Origin: Marinomonas gallaica
Lineage (GTDB): Bacteria; Pseudomonadota; Gammaproteobacteria; Pseudomonadales; Marinomonadaceae
Length of the DNA: 64,000 bases
Direction of reading: 5' to 3'
Assembly (NCBI RefSeq): GCF_001639745.1
Contig: NZ_LTAX01000015.1
Coordinates: 1-64,000, forward strand
Of the stretch, positions 26,347-35,241 are shown piece by piece. Positions within the stretch are counted from its first letter, which is position 1, and every line of letters starts with the position of its first letter. The notes under the pieces are model-generated. The model saw only the letters and a list, made by a program, of their open reading frames with translations. It was not told the origin of the DNA and ran no database searches. A program made the position numbers and the translations under genes.

Positions 26347-26976
26347 ATGACACTGACAATTTGGCTATCACTGTTTACCGTTTGTTTGCTCGGCGCTATG
26401 TCGCCAGGACCTAGTCTTGTTACTGTGACCAAACACAGTTTAGCCGGAGGTAAACCGAACGGCTTCGCCGCTGCGTGGGCCCACGCATTTGGCATTGGTG
26501 TGTATGCGTTGATTTCCATGCTTGGTTTGGCAGTGATCTTTCATCAATTACCGTGGCTATTTCTAGTCATCAGCTACGCAGGTGCGGCGTATCTGGCCTA
26601 TCTCGGTTTTAATGCGCTGCGCTCCAAAGGTGGCATCGCGGCTAAATTGGGCGCGGGCCAAACCGTCAGCGTTTGGCAATCGGCCAAAGAAGGGTTACTG
26701 ATTTCCCTGCTGAGCCCGAAAATTGCGCTGTTCTTCGCCGCCCTGTTTAGTCCTTTTGTGGCCGCCGTGAGCGCGGTCGAAGGTCAGATGCTGATGGTCG
26801 CAACACCATTTGTCGTCGACGGTTTGTGGTACACCTTTATCACATTGATGCTGTCCAACTCACACATCTTGGACAAGCTGCGTCGCCATGCAGTGACCAT
26901 TGATCGCTTGTCTGGTTTGGTGTTGATCGCTCTTGCCGTTAAAATCCTGTTCTCAGCCAGTTCAATGGCGGTCTAA
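26347..26976 (+). CDS. LysE/RhtB-family amino acid exporter
   Basis: 209 aa from the ATG at 26347 with GGGAG 7 bases upstream. The family signature LGAMSPGPSLVTVTKHSLAGGKPNG is at the N-terminus, and about six hydrophobic helices follow, with SPKIALFFAALFSPFV in the middle. It probably exports an amino acid or analogue across the inner membrane. The LysR gene upstream is its likely regulator. Confidence 0.88.
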   Translation: MTLTIWLSLFTVCLLGAMSPGPSLVTVTKHSLAGGKPNGFAAAWAHAFGIGVYALISMLGLAVIFHQLPWLFLVISYAGAAYLAYLGFNALRSKGGIAAKLGAGQTVSVWQSAKEGLLISLLSPKIALFFAALFSPFVAAVSAVEGQMLMVATPFVVDGLWYTFITLMLSNSHILDKLRRHAVTIDRLSGLVLIALAVKILFSASSMAV

Positions 26977-27049
26977 GCCTAGGGTTCTTTGCTGATGGTC
27001 ACGAGGCAGGTACAATAGCGTTTTCTTTTTCTATCCGGTACCCGTCACC

Positions 27050-27670
27050 ATGGCTCGATCAAAAAGCAGTAACCGTTGGCTCGATGAACACGTCAACGAT
27101 CCCTATGTAAAAAAGGCTCAAATGGACGGCTATCGCTCCCGTGCCAGTTACAAACTGCTGACGCTGAACGAGAAAGATCGACTGATCAAACCGGGCAACC
27201 TGGTGCTTGATTTAGGGTCTGCACCTGGCGGTTGGTCGCAGGTTGCCTCTAAGCTGGTGGGCGATAAAGGCAAAGTCATCGCTTCTGATATTTTACCGAT
27301 GGATAGCATTGCGGGCGTGGAGTTCATTCAAGGGGATTTCACCGAACAGGACGTTTTCGATCAAATCATGACCGCCGTCGACGGTGCGCCCGTGGACGTG
27401 GTGATTTCAGATATGGCCCCCAATATGAGCGGCGTCTCAACTGTTGACCAAGCGTCGTCCATGTATTTGGTCGAGTTAGCTTTGGACATGGCGATGCAAA
27501 CGCTGAAACCGAAAGGTTTTTTTGCCGTTAAGGTGTTCCAAGGGGAAGGCTACGAAGAATTCGTCAAACAAATGCGCCCCAACTTCGACAGCGTTGTGGT
27601 ACGTAAACCTGAGTCTTCACGTGCTCGTTCCCGTGAAGTGTACCTAGTCGGCCGCGGCTTTAAAGGCTAA
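27050..27670 (+). CDS. rlmE: 23S rRNA 2'-O-ribose methyltransferase RlmE (FtsJ/RrmJ)
   Basis: 206 aa, matching E. coli RlmE in length. Motifs: SRASYKLL with the catalytic Lys, [17 protein letters not shown] for SAM binding, [11 protein letters not shown] with catalytic Asp, [11 protein letters not shown] with catalytic Lys, and [17 protein letters not shown] at the end. It methylates U2552 in the 23S A-loop during 50S assembly. The usual partner ftsH is not adjacent here; rluF follows after 4 bases, so two rRNA modification genes form an operon. Confidence 0.95.
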   Translation: MARSKSSNRWLDEHVNDPYVKKAQMDGYRSRASYKLLTLNEKDRLIKPGNLVLDLGSAPGGWSQVASKLVGDKGKVIASDILPMDSIAGVEFIQGDFTEQDVFDQIMTAVDGAPVDVVISDMAPNMSGVSTVDQASSMYLVELALDMAMQTLKPKGFFAVKVFQGEGYEEFVKQMRPNFDSVVVRKPESSRARSREVYLVGRGFKG

Positions 27671-27674
27671 TTCG

Positions 27675-28763
27675 ATGCAATTAAAAACCTCCATTCGTCT
27701 CAATAAATACATCAGTGAAAGTGGTCTGTGTTCACGTCGTGAAGCCGACCGTTTCATTGAGCAAGGCAGCGTGTTCATCAATGGCAAACGCGCTGGCATT
27801 GGCGACCAAGTTACCCCAGGTGACTTGGTAAAGGTCAATGGCCAAACCATTGAGCCAATGGAAGCGGAAGATCTGATCTTTATCGCCGTCAACAAGCCCG
27901 TCGGCATTGTTAGCACCACCGAGTCCAGCGAGCCAAACAACATCGTCAGTTTTGTCAAACACGGCGCGCGTATTTTCCCGATTGGTCGCTTAGACAAAGA
28001 CTCTCAAGGTCTGATCTTTATGACCAACAATGGCGACTTGGTAAATAAGATTCTGCGGGCGTCAAACAACCACGAAAAAGAATACCTGGTAACGGTCAAC
28101 AAACCGATCACCGATGCCTTTATCGATGGCATGAGTAACGGTGTGCCGATCTTGGGTCAGATGACCAAGAAGTGTAAGGTGAAGAAAGAATCGACCTTCG
28201 TTTTCAACATCACCTTAGTACAAGGCTTGAACCGCCAAATTCGCCGTATGGCGGAGCATTTTGGCTACGAAGTGGTGCAACTTGAGCGTATTCGCATCAT
28301 GAACGTATCACTGAAAGGTGTCGCTCTTGGCGATTGGCGCGACCTCACGCAAAAAGAAATCAATGGTATTGCAGAACTGACCAAAGATTCAGACGGCAAT
28401 GCCGCGCCGAAAGCCAGCAACCCACGCAAACCCAGGCCCAAAAACCATCAAGGTAACTCAGGCTCGGGCGCTCGTGGCGGACAAGGTCGCAATGAACAAC
28501 GCTCAGGCAAACCGAATGCCAACGGAAAAAGTGGTTCTGGACGCCCTGCCAATGGCAAACCTGCTGCGGGCGGAAAAGGCAAGCCAGCACCGGCAGGTCG
28601 AGGTGGCGCAGGGACTTCAGGCAATAACAAAGGTCGCCCAGCCAATGGTAAAGGTGGCAAACCGGCACCCGCTGGCCGCAGCAAACCAATGCCATCCGGC
28701 GCAGGGAAAGGCAAAGGTGGTGCTCCAGCAGGCAACGGCAAGCAGCGCAATCGATCTCGATAA
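27675..28763 (+). CDS. rluF: 23S rRNA pseudouridine synthase RluF with long basic low-complexity tail
   Basis: 362 aa. An S4 RNA-binding domain (about 8-60, [30 protein letters not shown]) is followed by the RsuA-type synthase domain with the catalytic Asp in [19 protein letters not shown] and [33 protein letters not shown] is typical of RluF (pseudouridine 2604, and tRNA-Tyr U35 in E. coli). From about residue 240 a tail of roughly 120 residues rich in Gly, Lys, Pro, Asn and Ala (repeats such as GRPANGK and GKPAPAGR) extends the protein beyond the usual ~290 aa. Such tails likely bind RNA non-specifically. Confidence 0.9.
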   Translation: MQLKTSIRLNKYISESGLCSRREADRFIEQGSVFINGKRAGIGDQVTPGDLVKVNGQTIEPMEAEDLIFIAVNKPVGIVSTTESSEPNNIVSFVKHGARIFPIGRLDKDSQGLIFMTNNGDLVNKILRASNNHEKEYLVTVNKPITDAFIDGMSNGVPILGQMTKKCKVKKESTFVFNITLVQGLNRQIRRMAEHFGYEVVQLERIRIMNVSLKGVALGDWRDLTQKEINGIAELTKDSDGNAAPKASNPRKPRPKNHQGNSGSGARGGQGRNEQRSGKPNANGKSGSGRPANGKPAAGGKGKPAPAGRGGAGTSGNNKGRPANGKGGKPAPAGRSKPMPSGAGKGKGGAPAGNGKQRNRSR

Positions 28764-28793
28764 CCCAACAGACATTCATCATAGGGAAAGCTG

Positions 28794-29972
28794 ATGCCCC
28801 TTCGATCCGAATCTCGCCACTGGCTTTTGCTGGCGTTTATTTTTGTCATGGCATTGAGCCTAAGGGGCCCTGTGGTCGGTATTGCTCCGCTGATCGACCT
28901 AATTGAGTCCGATTTGCACCTGAGTAGTTCTGCCTCCGGTCTATTAACGACCTTCCCTATATTGGCGTTTGCGTTGTGCGCACCATTCGGCGCTTTCCTA
29001 GATCGACGCTACGGGCTAGAACTCGCCTTACTGCTCGGTTCGGTCAGTATTGCCATCGGTATTACGTTGCGCAGTATCGACGCTCTACCTAACCTTTATG
29101 TTGGCATGACGCTTATTGGCGTAGGCATTGCGATTGGTAATGTGTTGTTGCCTATTTTATTAAAACGCGATTTTCCCCATCAAATCTTACAGTTGACCGC
29201 TGTTTATGTGTTGATGATGAATTTAGGCGGCGCGTTTATGACTGGCTTTGCTGTGCCTATCGCCCAATGGGCCCCGGACGTATTTGATGTCTGGCGCGGT
29301 TGGTCTGTGGCACTGTTTAGCCATTTGGTATTTATCTTGCCAGCGCTACTGCTTTGGTTTTTTATTCCTAAACGCACCACTGCCATACCACTCTCGACCC
29401 AAGCACCTAGAGTGTTGTGGCGCTCACCTTTAGCCTGGATCATCACACTGTTCTTAGCGCTCGATTCCGTATTGAATTACGTTGTAAACGCTTGGATTCC
29501 CACTATTTTGGTCACCAAAGGCTTTGATCCGACCACGGCCGGTTTGTACCACAGTTATCTGCAAACGGCGGGGATGCTCCCTGCTTTAATTTTGCCTTTC
29601 TTGAAGCACTTTTTTGGCAGCCCTAGACAGCTCACCAGTATTGCGGTCATTGCAACACTGATAAGTTTGACCGGCTATGCATTTGTACCAACCTTTGCTG
29701 CACTTTGGTCTTGCCTATTTGGTTTTGGGTGTACTTTGGGCTTTGTGATGGGTTTGTCGCTCATCAGCTTACGTACTCATAGCGTTCAAGAAGCCGCCGC
29801 TTTATCGGGTATGGCGCAATTGGTGGGCTATTTATTCGCGGCCGCGGGACCTGTCAGCATTGGGGCGCTACATGATGGAACTCAAAGCTGGCAGCTGCCG
29901 CTCTATGTTTTGATTGTAATCGGTCTTATCTGGGGCATCATTGGCTGGTTTGCCAGCGCTAAGGAAACCTAG
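28794..29972 (+). CDS. MFS transporter, CynX/NimT-like family
   Basis: 392 aa with about 12 hydrophobic helices. Signatures include LRGPVVGIAPLIDLIESDLHLSSSASGLLTTFPILAFALCAPFGAFLDRRYG, the MFS loop 2-3 region, characteristic of the cyanate/nitroimidazole (CynX/NimT, YeaN) group. The substrate is unknown. It begins 30 bases after rluF, with GGGAAAG upstream of the ATG. Confidence 0.85.
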   Translation: MPLRSESRHWLLLAFIFVMALSLRGPVVGIAPLIDLIESDLHLSSSASGLLTTFPILAFALCAPFGAFLDRRYGLELALLLGSVSIAIGITLRSIDALPNLYVGMTLIGVGIAIGNVLLPILLKRDFPHQILQLTAVYVLMMNLGGAFMTGFAVPIAQWAPDVFDVWRGWSVALFSHLVFILPALLLWFFIPKRTTAIPLSTQAPRVLWRSPLAWIITLFLALDSVLNYVVNAWIPTILVTKGFDPTTAGLYHSYLQTAGMLPALILPFLKHFFGSPRQLTSIAVIATLISLTGYAFVPTFAALWSCLFGFGCTLGFVMGLSLISLRTHSVQEAAALSGMAQLVGYLFAAAGPVSIGALHDGTQSWQLPLYVLIVIGLIWGIIGWFASAKET

Positions 29973-29989
29973 CCATAGCGCTTTTGGGC

Positions 29990-31822
29990 TTATGTCGGAT
30001 TTTTTGCATTGGGTACGGTAATCGTAAAACGTGCTCCATGCTTGTGATTGGCGGCTTCTATGTGACCATTGAGCAGTCGAGTAACCCACTGGTGCACCAT
30101 ATAAAGCCCCAACCCAGTATGTTGTTTGCCTCGGCCTGACGTGACAAAAGGCTCCCAAATCGTCGCTAAAATAGCGTCACGTATTCCTTTCCCGTTATCC
30201 GATACTTCAATCACAAAGTCTTCTTCTTGTTTCGCAGCTATCGTAATGGTGCCGGGCTGTCCTTTATCAAAAGCATGTTCCAGCGCATTGAGTAAAAGAT
30301 TTTGGATCACTTGAGACATCACGCCTTGAGGCGACGTTACGTTTAAACTCGGTTCCGCTTCCAACTTAATATCGATAGACGGGTACTCTTTTAATATTGA
30401 GGAAAGCGGAGATAATGTATCTTCCAACATATTCAAAACATTAAATGTTTCTGGCTCTGGGTTCATTTGGTTCGTCGCAATGCGCTTAAATTGCGCCACG
30501 ATTCCGGTCGCTCGGGTAAGGTTCTGCATCGCCAAATCAATCATATCGTTGCAAACGTCTATATCCGCTGCATTCGTGTCATGAGCTACGCGCTTAATCA
30601 AATTTTGCAGTGAAGATAAGCTCAAGCGAATGCCGCCCAACGGAGTATTTAATTCATGCCCCACACCTGCAACCATGAGCCCCAACGAATTAAGCTTGCC
30701 TTGTTCTACCAATTCGTTTTGCAAGGCCACTAAATTCTGATTATTTTTTTCCAATTCATAATGAGCGACTTCTAACTGATTTTTCTCTGACTCGATCTGC
30801 TGAAGATGCTGGCGACGCTGTGTCTCTAAACGCCAAAGCAGCATCCCAACCGTCGTCAGGAAAACATACCCTATGGCACCTGCCAAGAAGACAAAAAAGA
30901 TCATCTGCAGCTTTTTATATTGCCAAACATCTTGTCTAACGATCGACAGAAAATAGTGGTTCGGCTGCCCCGATAATTCATCATTAAAATAGTTTGGTAA
31001 TGAAGTGAAGGGACGGCTATCAGAAAGCCTAAACTCCTTTAATGATCGACTTTTTTCGACATCTGTCCAAGCCCTTGGAAAAGCGTTAGTAAACGAAGAT
31101 AATATATCGCCATAGAGATGTACCCACTCTAACTCAGGTCGTTCAGACAACAACCATTGCCCGTTTGAGTTGATCATTTCCAGCGAATTACGACTGCTTT
31201 GTATGGCGCGCAAGCGAGCGAACAAGTAGTTTAAGTTATAGTTCACCACCAGAAGGCCCAACTCTTTACGGTCCGCACTATACAGCTTATAGCTGGCACG
31301 GATAGTAATTTCATAAGGCGTTACAATCGTCCCTTGTTCGACATTCAAATCAATCGGCGTCAGCAAAACAGCGTCGTTACCATACGCCATGCCTTGAATA
31401 AAATAATAACGGTTGGATTTGTCTTGTAGGCCTGAGCTTGAGACGATTTCAGCGCTGTCATTAAGGGTATTCACACGTACAAGCTCATGCCCTGTTGGAC
31501 CAATCCAACGAAGCTGAGATATATAGGGGGACAACGAATACGCTCTTATAAAGTATTGAGCAACTCTGTCGCGCCAGATCTGCTCGGATTCAAATTTATC
31601 CGGCGTGATATAGCCTTCCAGCACTCGACCGATATAGCCCACAGTCTGTTGCATATAACCCAGTTCGCGAGACATCAACACAGAGCCACGATTTACTAAC
31701 TCTGTTTGTTCAGAGTACAGCTGCTGACTGTACTGTGCTTGCCATAACTGGAAAGTCCCCATGCCTAATGCAATCATGAGCACAAATGGCACGACAAAAA
31801 TCGCAAGCAGTTTTGGGTTCAT
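29990..31822 (-). CDS. Membrane sensor histidine kinase
   Basis: 610 aa. TM 1 (about 6-28), a large periplasmic sensor (about 30-300, double-Cache-like: SPYISQLRWIGPTGHELVRVN, YEITIRASYKLYSADRKELGLLVVNYNL), TM 2 (about 310-330), a coiled coil, then a kinase core with the phospho-acceptor His in GVGHELNTPLGGIR, N-box QNLLLNALEHAFDKG, G1 DNGKGI and G2 HTGLGLYMVHQWV. All catalytic boxes are intact. Its ATG overlaps the stop of the upstream REC-EAL gene by 4 bases, making that regulator its obvious phosphorylation partner. Confidence 0.9.
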   Translation of the reverse strand: MNPKLLAIFVVPFVLMIALGMGTFQLWQAQYSQQLYSEQTELVNRGSVLMSRELGYMQQTVGYIGRVLEGYITPDKFESEQIWRDRVAQYFIRAYSLSPYISQLRWIGPTGHELVRVNTLNDSAEIVSSSGLQDKSNRYYFIQGMAYGNDAVLLTPIDLNVEQGTIVTPYEITIRASYKLYSADRKELGLLVVNYNLNYLFARLRAIQSSRNSLEMINSNGQWLLSERPELEWVHLYGDILSSFTNAFPRAWTDVEKSRSLKEFRLSDSRPFTSLPNYFNDELSGQPNHYFLSIVRQDVWQYKKLQMIFFVFLAGAIGYVFLTTVGMLLWRLETQRRQHLQQIESEKNQLEVAHYELEKNNQNLVALQNELVEQGKLNSLGLMVAGVGHELNTPLGGIRLSLSSLQNLIKRVAHDTNAADIDVCNDMIDLAMQNLTRATGIVAQFKRIATNQMNPEPETFNVLNMLEDTLSPLSSILKEYPSIDIKLEAEPSLNVTSPQGVMSQVIQNLLLNALEHAFDKGQPGTITIAAKQEEDFVIEVSDNGKGIRDAILATIWEPFVTSGRGKQHTGLGLYMVHQWVTRLLNGHIEAANHKHGARFTITVPNAKNPT

Positions 31823-34029
31823 TTGGTTTTATTCACCTGAACATTCCTGTTGGCCCATACCAAAGCATCTTCTATGAGCATGGGACGCCCAATAAAGTAA
31901 CCTTGACCAGAATCACACCCCATCTCACGTAACATATCAAGCTGTGCTTGGGTTTCAATACCTTCTGCGATCACCGACATGTTGAGCAGTTTGCCTAACT
32001 CAATAATCATTTGAACAATTTTTCGGTCTTGCTCTGTTTTATCCATACGATCGATAAACTGACGGTCAATTTTCAGCTCGTCGGCATTAAGGATGGAAAG
32101 GTATGATAATGACGAATAGCCCGCCCCAAAATCGTCGATACTGATTTTAATGCCGACATCACGTAGCTTCTCTAGATAATCGGATGCGGTTTTCAATACT
32201 TCAATTAGCTGAGTCTCAGTGACTTCAATAGTGATGTTATGGGCTTTTATACCTTGTTCACATAGACAACCCTGAAAACGTGTAACAAAGTCCGTTCGAG
32301 TGACCTCGGAGCCTGCGACATTGACCGATAAAGGAACATTGATATTCGCCTGTTGTAGCTGCTTAACCGCTTCACAAGCACGAATGGTGACATATTCATC
32401 AAGCTTATCGATCAAGCCGGATGTTTCCGCCAACGGAATAAAACGGTCTGGCGCAATCATGCTTCCATCATCGTCCTGCCAGCGAACTAATACTTCATAA
32501 CCAATCAGAGAATGGTCTACTAACGAAATTTTTGGCTGAAGATGAATAAAAAACTTATTGTCCTGTAACGCTATGCGCATTTTTTTCATCAGCTCATATC
32601 GTTCTTGTAAATCGTCCAATTCAGAGCTGTCAAATACGCCAAAGTCCTTCTGTTGATGCTTGATCTGCTCTAAAAAGGCTTTGGCTATGCCCAATATCTG
32701 ACTCGGCCCTTGCTCATCAATGTCAGCCAATTTGATCAACGCACCCGTTAAATCAATAGTATGTGTCGTGCCTTTTATATCTAGCTGTGGATGCAAAACA
32801 TGCTCAAGCTCTTCACGTGAATAATCTTGTTGGTTGTCATACACCATCAAAATCAGGGTATCACGTTCATACAACACCACATCAATCACTTTGACAAAGC
32901 ACGCTTTTAGATATGCCGCCAAATGACGTATGAGTGAGCGACCAAACGTGACGCCAAATAACACTTCGCTATAGGTTAACTCTTCGACATGAAGCATAAA
33001 TAATTTGGAGTTCAGACGTTCTGCCGCTGATAAGTTTTCGATCTGCCGAATTAACCAGTTTTTATTATGTAGCCCAGTGACGGTGTCGTAATAGGCTAAC
33101 TCAGATAATCGGGTATGCAGCGCGACATTACTAAAGCCAGCATTGATATTTTCCCCAAATATTTGCAGTAGATCGACCTCGTATTCCGTTAGCTCATGCT
33201 CACACTTAACGACTACAACATAATCTTTCTGGTCCACATCTTTGCTGGAGAAATACAGTGCAGAGAACGGCGAGTCTAAAAAATGGCAATGAGCGGACAT
33301 GCACTGCCCGACCAATCGATTGATTTCAGGTTCAGAGTCGATGCTACCAAGGTATTGATTTGCCCAATTTTTATAAGCACCTGCCGCAGCAAATACCAAG
33401 GCACTTTCGGGTACCTGAGCGTTTTCGTGGGCAATACAGACAATGCCGCCAGTATCAAGGTTGAATACTCGACACAGCTCTTCAAGAATCGACTGGGTGT
33501 AGGCTTTTAAGTCGAGTTTATTGCTGATGCGCTGACTCGATTCAATCAACATTTGCAGCCCTTGGCGAGCTTGCTGCATGTACGTCATGTGCTCCCAGGT
33601 GCGAATGTTGCCTAATACAACGGACTGCAAATGCTCATGCGTCAGATCGCTTTTATCCCAATAATCATCAATGTCATAATTAGTCATTAGATCGCCCAGT
33701 GGCATCATACCAGGCTGACCTGTCAGCAATACAATCCGAACCAGCTGATTTCCTAAACCATTCCGAATCGATTTCACTAAACGTAGACCGGCGTCATCCG
33801 TTTCCATGACCACATCCAATAGCACTAAGGCAATATCAGGATGCTGAGCAATCACAGTCGAAGCGGCTTGTGCACTGTTTGCGGTCAAAAACTCAATTTT
33901 ACGATCACCGTAATTCAGCGCTTTAAGTGTTAGCAGCAATGCGCCTTGGTACGTTGTATCGTCTTCAACGGAAAGTATTTTACATAACTTAACTTCTTTA
34001 CGCTGTGGCATATTCCCTTTTGCACTCAT
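31819..34029 (-). CDS. Response regulator with DUF3369, degenerate GGDEF and EAL c-di-GMP phosphodiesterase
   Basis: 736 aa. REC domain at about 15-140 (ILSVEDDTTYQG..., LVLLDVVMETDD with phospho-acceptor Asp, IVLLTGQPG); DUF3369 at about 150-300; a GGDEF-like domain (YYDTVTGLHNKNWLIRQIE) in which the signature is replaced around YERDTLIL, so it should not cyclise GTP; and an EAL domain from about 480 with EVL in place of EAL, IDDFGAGYSSLSYL, ELKIDRQFI and EGIETQAQL...GCDSGQGYFIGRPM. The key EAL residues for c-di-GMP hydrolysis are present. Co-transcription with the histidine kinase implies phosphorylation-controlled breakdown of c-di-GMP. The ATG at 34029 is used; a second ATG lies six codons in. 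Confidence 0.88.
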   Translation of the reverse strand: MSAKGNMPQRKEVKLCKILSVEDDTTYQGALLLTLKALNYGDRKIEFLTANSAQAASTVIAQHPDIALVLLDVVMETDDAGLRLVKSIRNGLGNQLVRIVLLTGQPGMMPLGDLMTNYDIDDYWDKSDLTHEHLQSVVLGNIRTWEHMTYMQQARQGLQMLIESSQRISNKLDLKAYTQSILEELCRVFNLDTGGIVCIAHENAQVPESALVFAAAGAYKNWANQYLGSIDSEPEINRLVGQCMSAHCHFLDSPFSALYFSSKDVDQKDYVVVVKCEHELTEYEVDLLQIFGENINAGFSNVALHTRLSELAYYDTVTGLHNKNWLIRQIENLSAAERLNSKLFMLHVEELTYSEVLFGVTFGRSLIRHLAAYLKACFVKVIDVVLYERDTLILMVYDNQQDYSREELEHVLHPQLDIKGTTHTIDLTGALIKLADIDEQGPSQILGIAKAFLEQIKHQQKDFGVFDSSELDDLQERYELMKKMRIALQDNKFFIHLQPKISLVDHSLIGYEVLVRWQDDDGSMIAPDRFIPLAETSGLIDKLDEYVTIRACEAVKQLQQANINVPLSVNVAGSEVTRTDFVTRFQGCLCEQGIKAHNITIEVTETQLIEVLKTASDYLEKLRDVGIKISIDDFGAGYSSLSYLSILNADELKIDRQFIDRMDKTEQDRKIVQMIIELGKLLNMSVIAEGIETQAQLDMLREMGCDSGQGYFIGRPMLIEDALVWANRNVQVNKTK

Positions 34030-34259
34030 ACGTTACTCTCAGTTTCATTTAACTTTATTTGTTAGATAATAGTATTGATTACCAAATAAATAGATTTATG
34101 GTTTAGAAGTATTTGTAGGAATTTGTAACAATTCAAATCACATATACTGTTTTTTTAGATAACTCTAATACTTACTATAGTCACTCTGCCTGTTTATGAA
34201 AGTAAGTGTGATATAGTGCCCGTTTATACATTCACAGTCTTGCTCAGCAAGGTGGGGTC

Positions 34260-34880
34260 ATGACGAAGCAAAAAGGCAATCTATTCATTCTGTCAGCACC
34301 ATCCGGTGCCGGTAAATCCTCTCTATACAAAGCACTGTTAGAAGCGGATTCAAACGTTCGCATTTCCGTTTCTCACACTACCCGTGCGCCTCGATCTGGC
34401 GAAGAACATGGACGTGAGTACTTCTTTGTCGACGTTGACTCATTTTTAGACATGATTGCTGACAATGCATTCTTTGAGCATGCCCAAGTGTTTGATAACT
34501 ACTATGGCACATCTAAACAAGCTATTTTTGACATGCTCGACCAAGGTCTAGATGTAATTTTAGAGATCGATTGGCAAGGGGCGCGACAAGTACGCGAGTT
34601 GTACCCAGAAGCGATCGGCGTATTCATCTTGCCACCCTCTCTAAGCGCTCTTGAAGAGCGCTTAACTGGCCGAGGTACCGACTCAGAAGATGTGATTGCT
34701 CGTCGTATGTCGAAAGCTGTCAGCGAGATGTCACACTATGAAGAGTACGAATATGTCATTATAAACGATGATTTTGAGCACGCTCTGACTCAATTAAAGG
34801 CTGTTTTTGCTGCGAACCGCACAAGAACATCATTAATACAAGAGATTCACAGCGAACTCATCAATGATCTCTTGTCATAG
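34260..34880 (+). CDS. gmk: Guanylate kinase
   Basis: 206 aa. P-loop SAPSGAGKSSL (12-22), GMP-binding SHTTRAPRSGEEHGREYFF and DWQGARQV are all present. It makes GDP from GMP and ATP. It leads the conserved gmk-rpoZ-spoT cluster, which ties guanine nucleotide supply to ppGpp metabolism. AAGGTGGGG precedes the ATG. Confidence 0.97.
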   Translation: MTKQKGNLFILSAPSGAGKSSLYKALLEADSNVRISVSHTTRAPRSGEEHGREYFFVDVDSFLDMIADNAFFEHAQVFDNYYGTSKQAIFDMLDQGLDVILEIDWQGARQVRELYPEAIGVFILPPSLSALEERLTGRGTDSEDVIARRMSKAVSEMSHYEEYEYVIINDDFEHALTQLKAVFAANRTRTSLIQEIHSELINDLLS

Positions 34881-34949
34881 TGATCGTCCGTTAAGTAAAA
34901 TTAGCGATACTAATTAGTGATTAATTCTTACCCTATATAGAGGTCAAAC

Positions 34950-35174
34950 ATGGCTCGAGTTACAGTTGAAGATTGTCTTGAAAACGTAGATAACCGTTTT
35001 GAGTTGGTAATGGTGGCAGCAAAACGCGCCCGTCAGCTTGCAACAGGCGGGGCAGAAGCAAAACTGCCTCTTGAAGAAGACAAAATGACCGTAGTGGCAC
35101 TACGCGAAATCGCAGAAGATCTAATTAATGCGAAAAACGTCGACTTTCAGAACAAGCCTACAACAGAGTTTTAA
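34950..35174 (+). CDS. rpoZ: RNA polymerase omega subunit
   Basis: 74 aa: [34 protein letters not shown] is the conserved omega core that clamps the beta' C-terminus and forms a ppGpp-binding site. GAGGTC precedes the ATG. It lies between gmk and spoT, as in most gammaproteobacteria. It is a little shorter than E. coli omega (91 aa) because of a brief C-terminus. Confidence 0.96.
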   Translation: MARVTVEDCLENVDNRFELVMVAAKRARQLATGGAEAKLPLEEDKMTVVALREIAEDLINAKNVDFQNKPTTEF

Positions 35175-35241
35175 TTCTTTATGATTTACATCGCTCAACG
35201 CATGATGTTCTGGTTTAGCTTTTCCTGATGTGAGGTGAGCG

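Noticed and set aside
28360-28849. Three overlapping ORFs of 130-140 codons in other frames of the rluF tail
   Set aside because: The GC-rich repetitive tail leaves all frames open. Only the rluF frame continues from a recognised domain.
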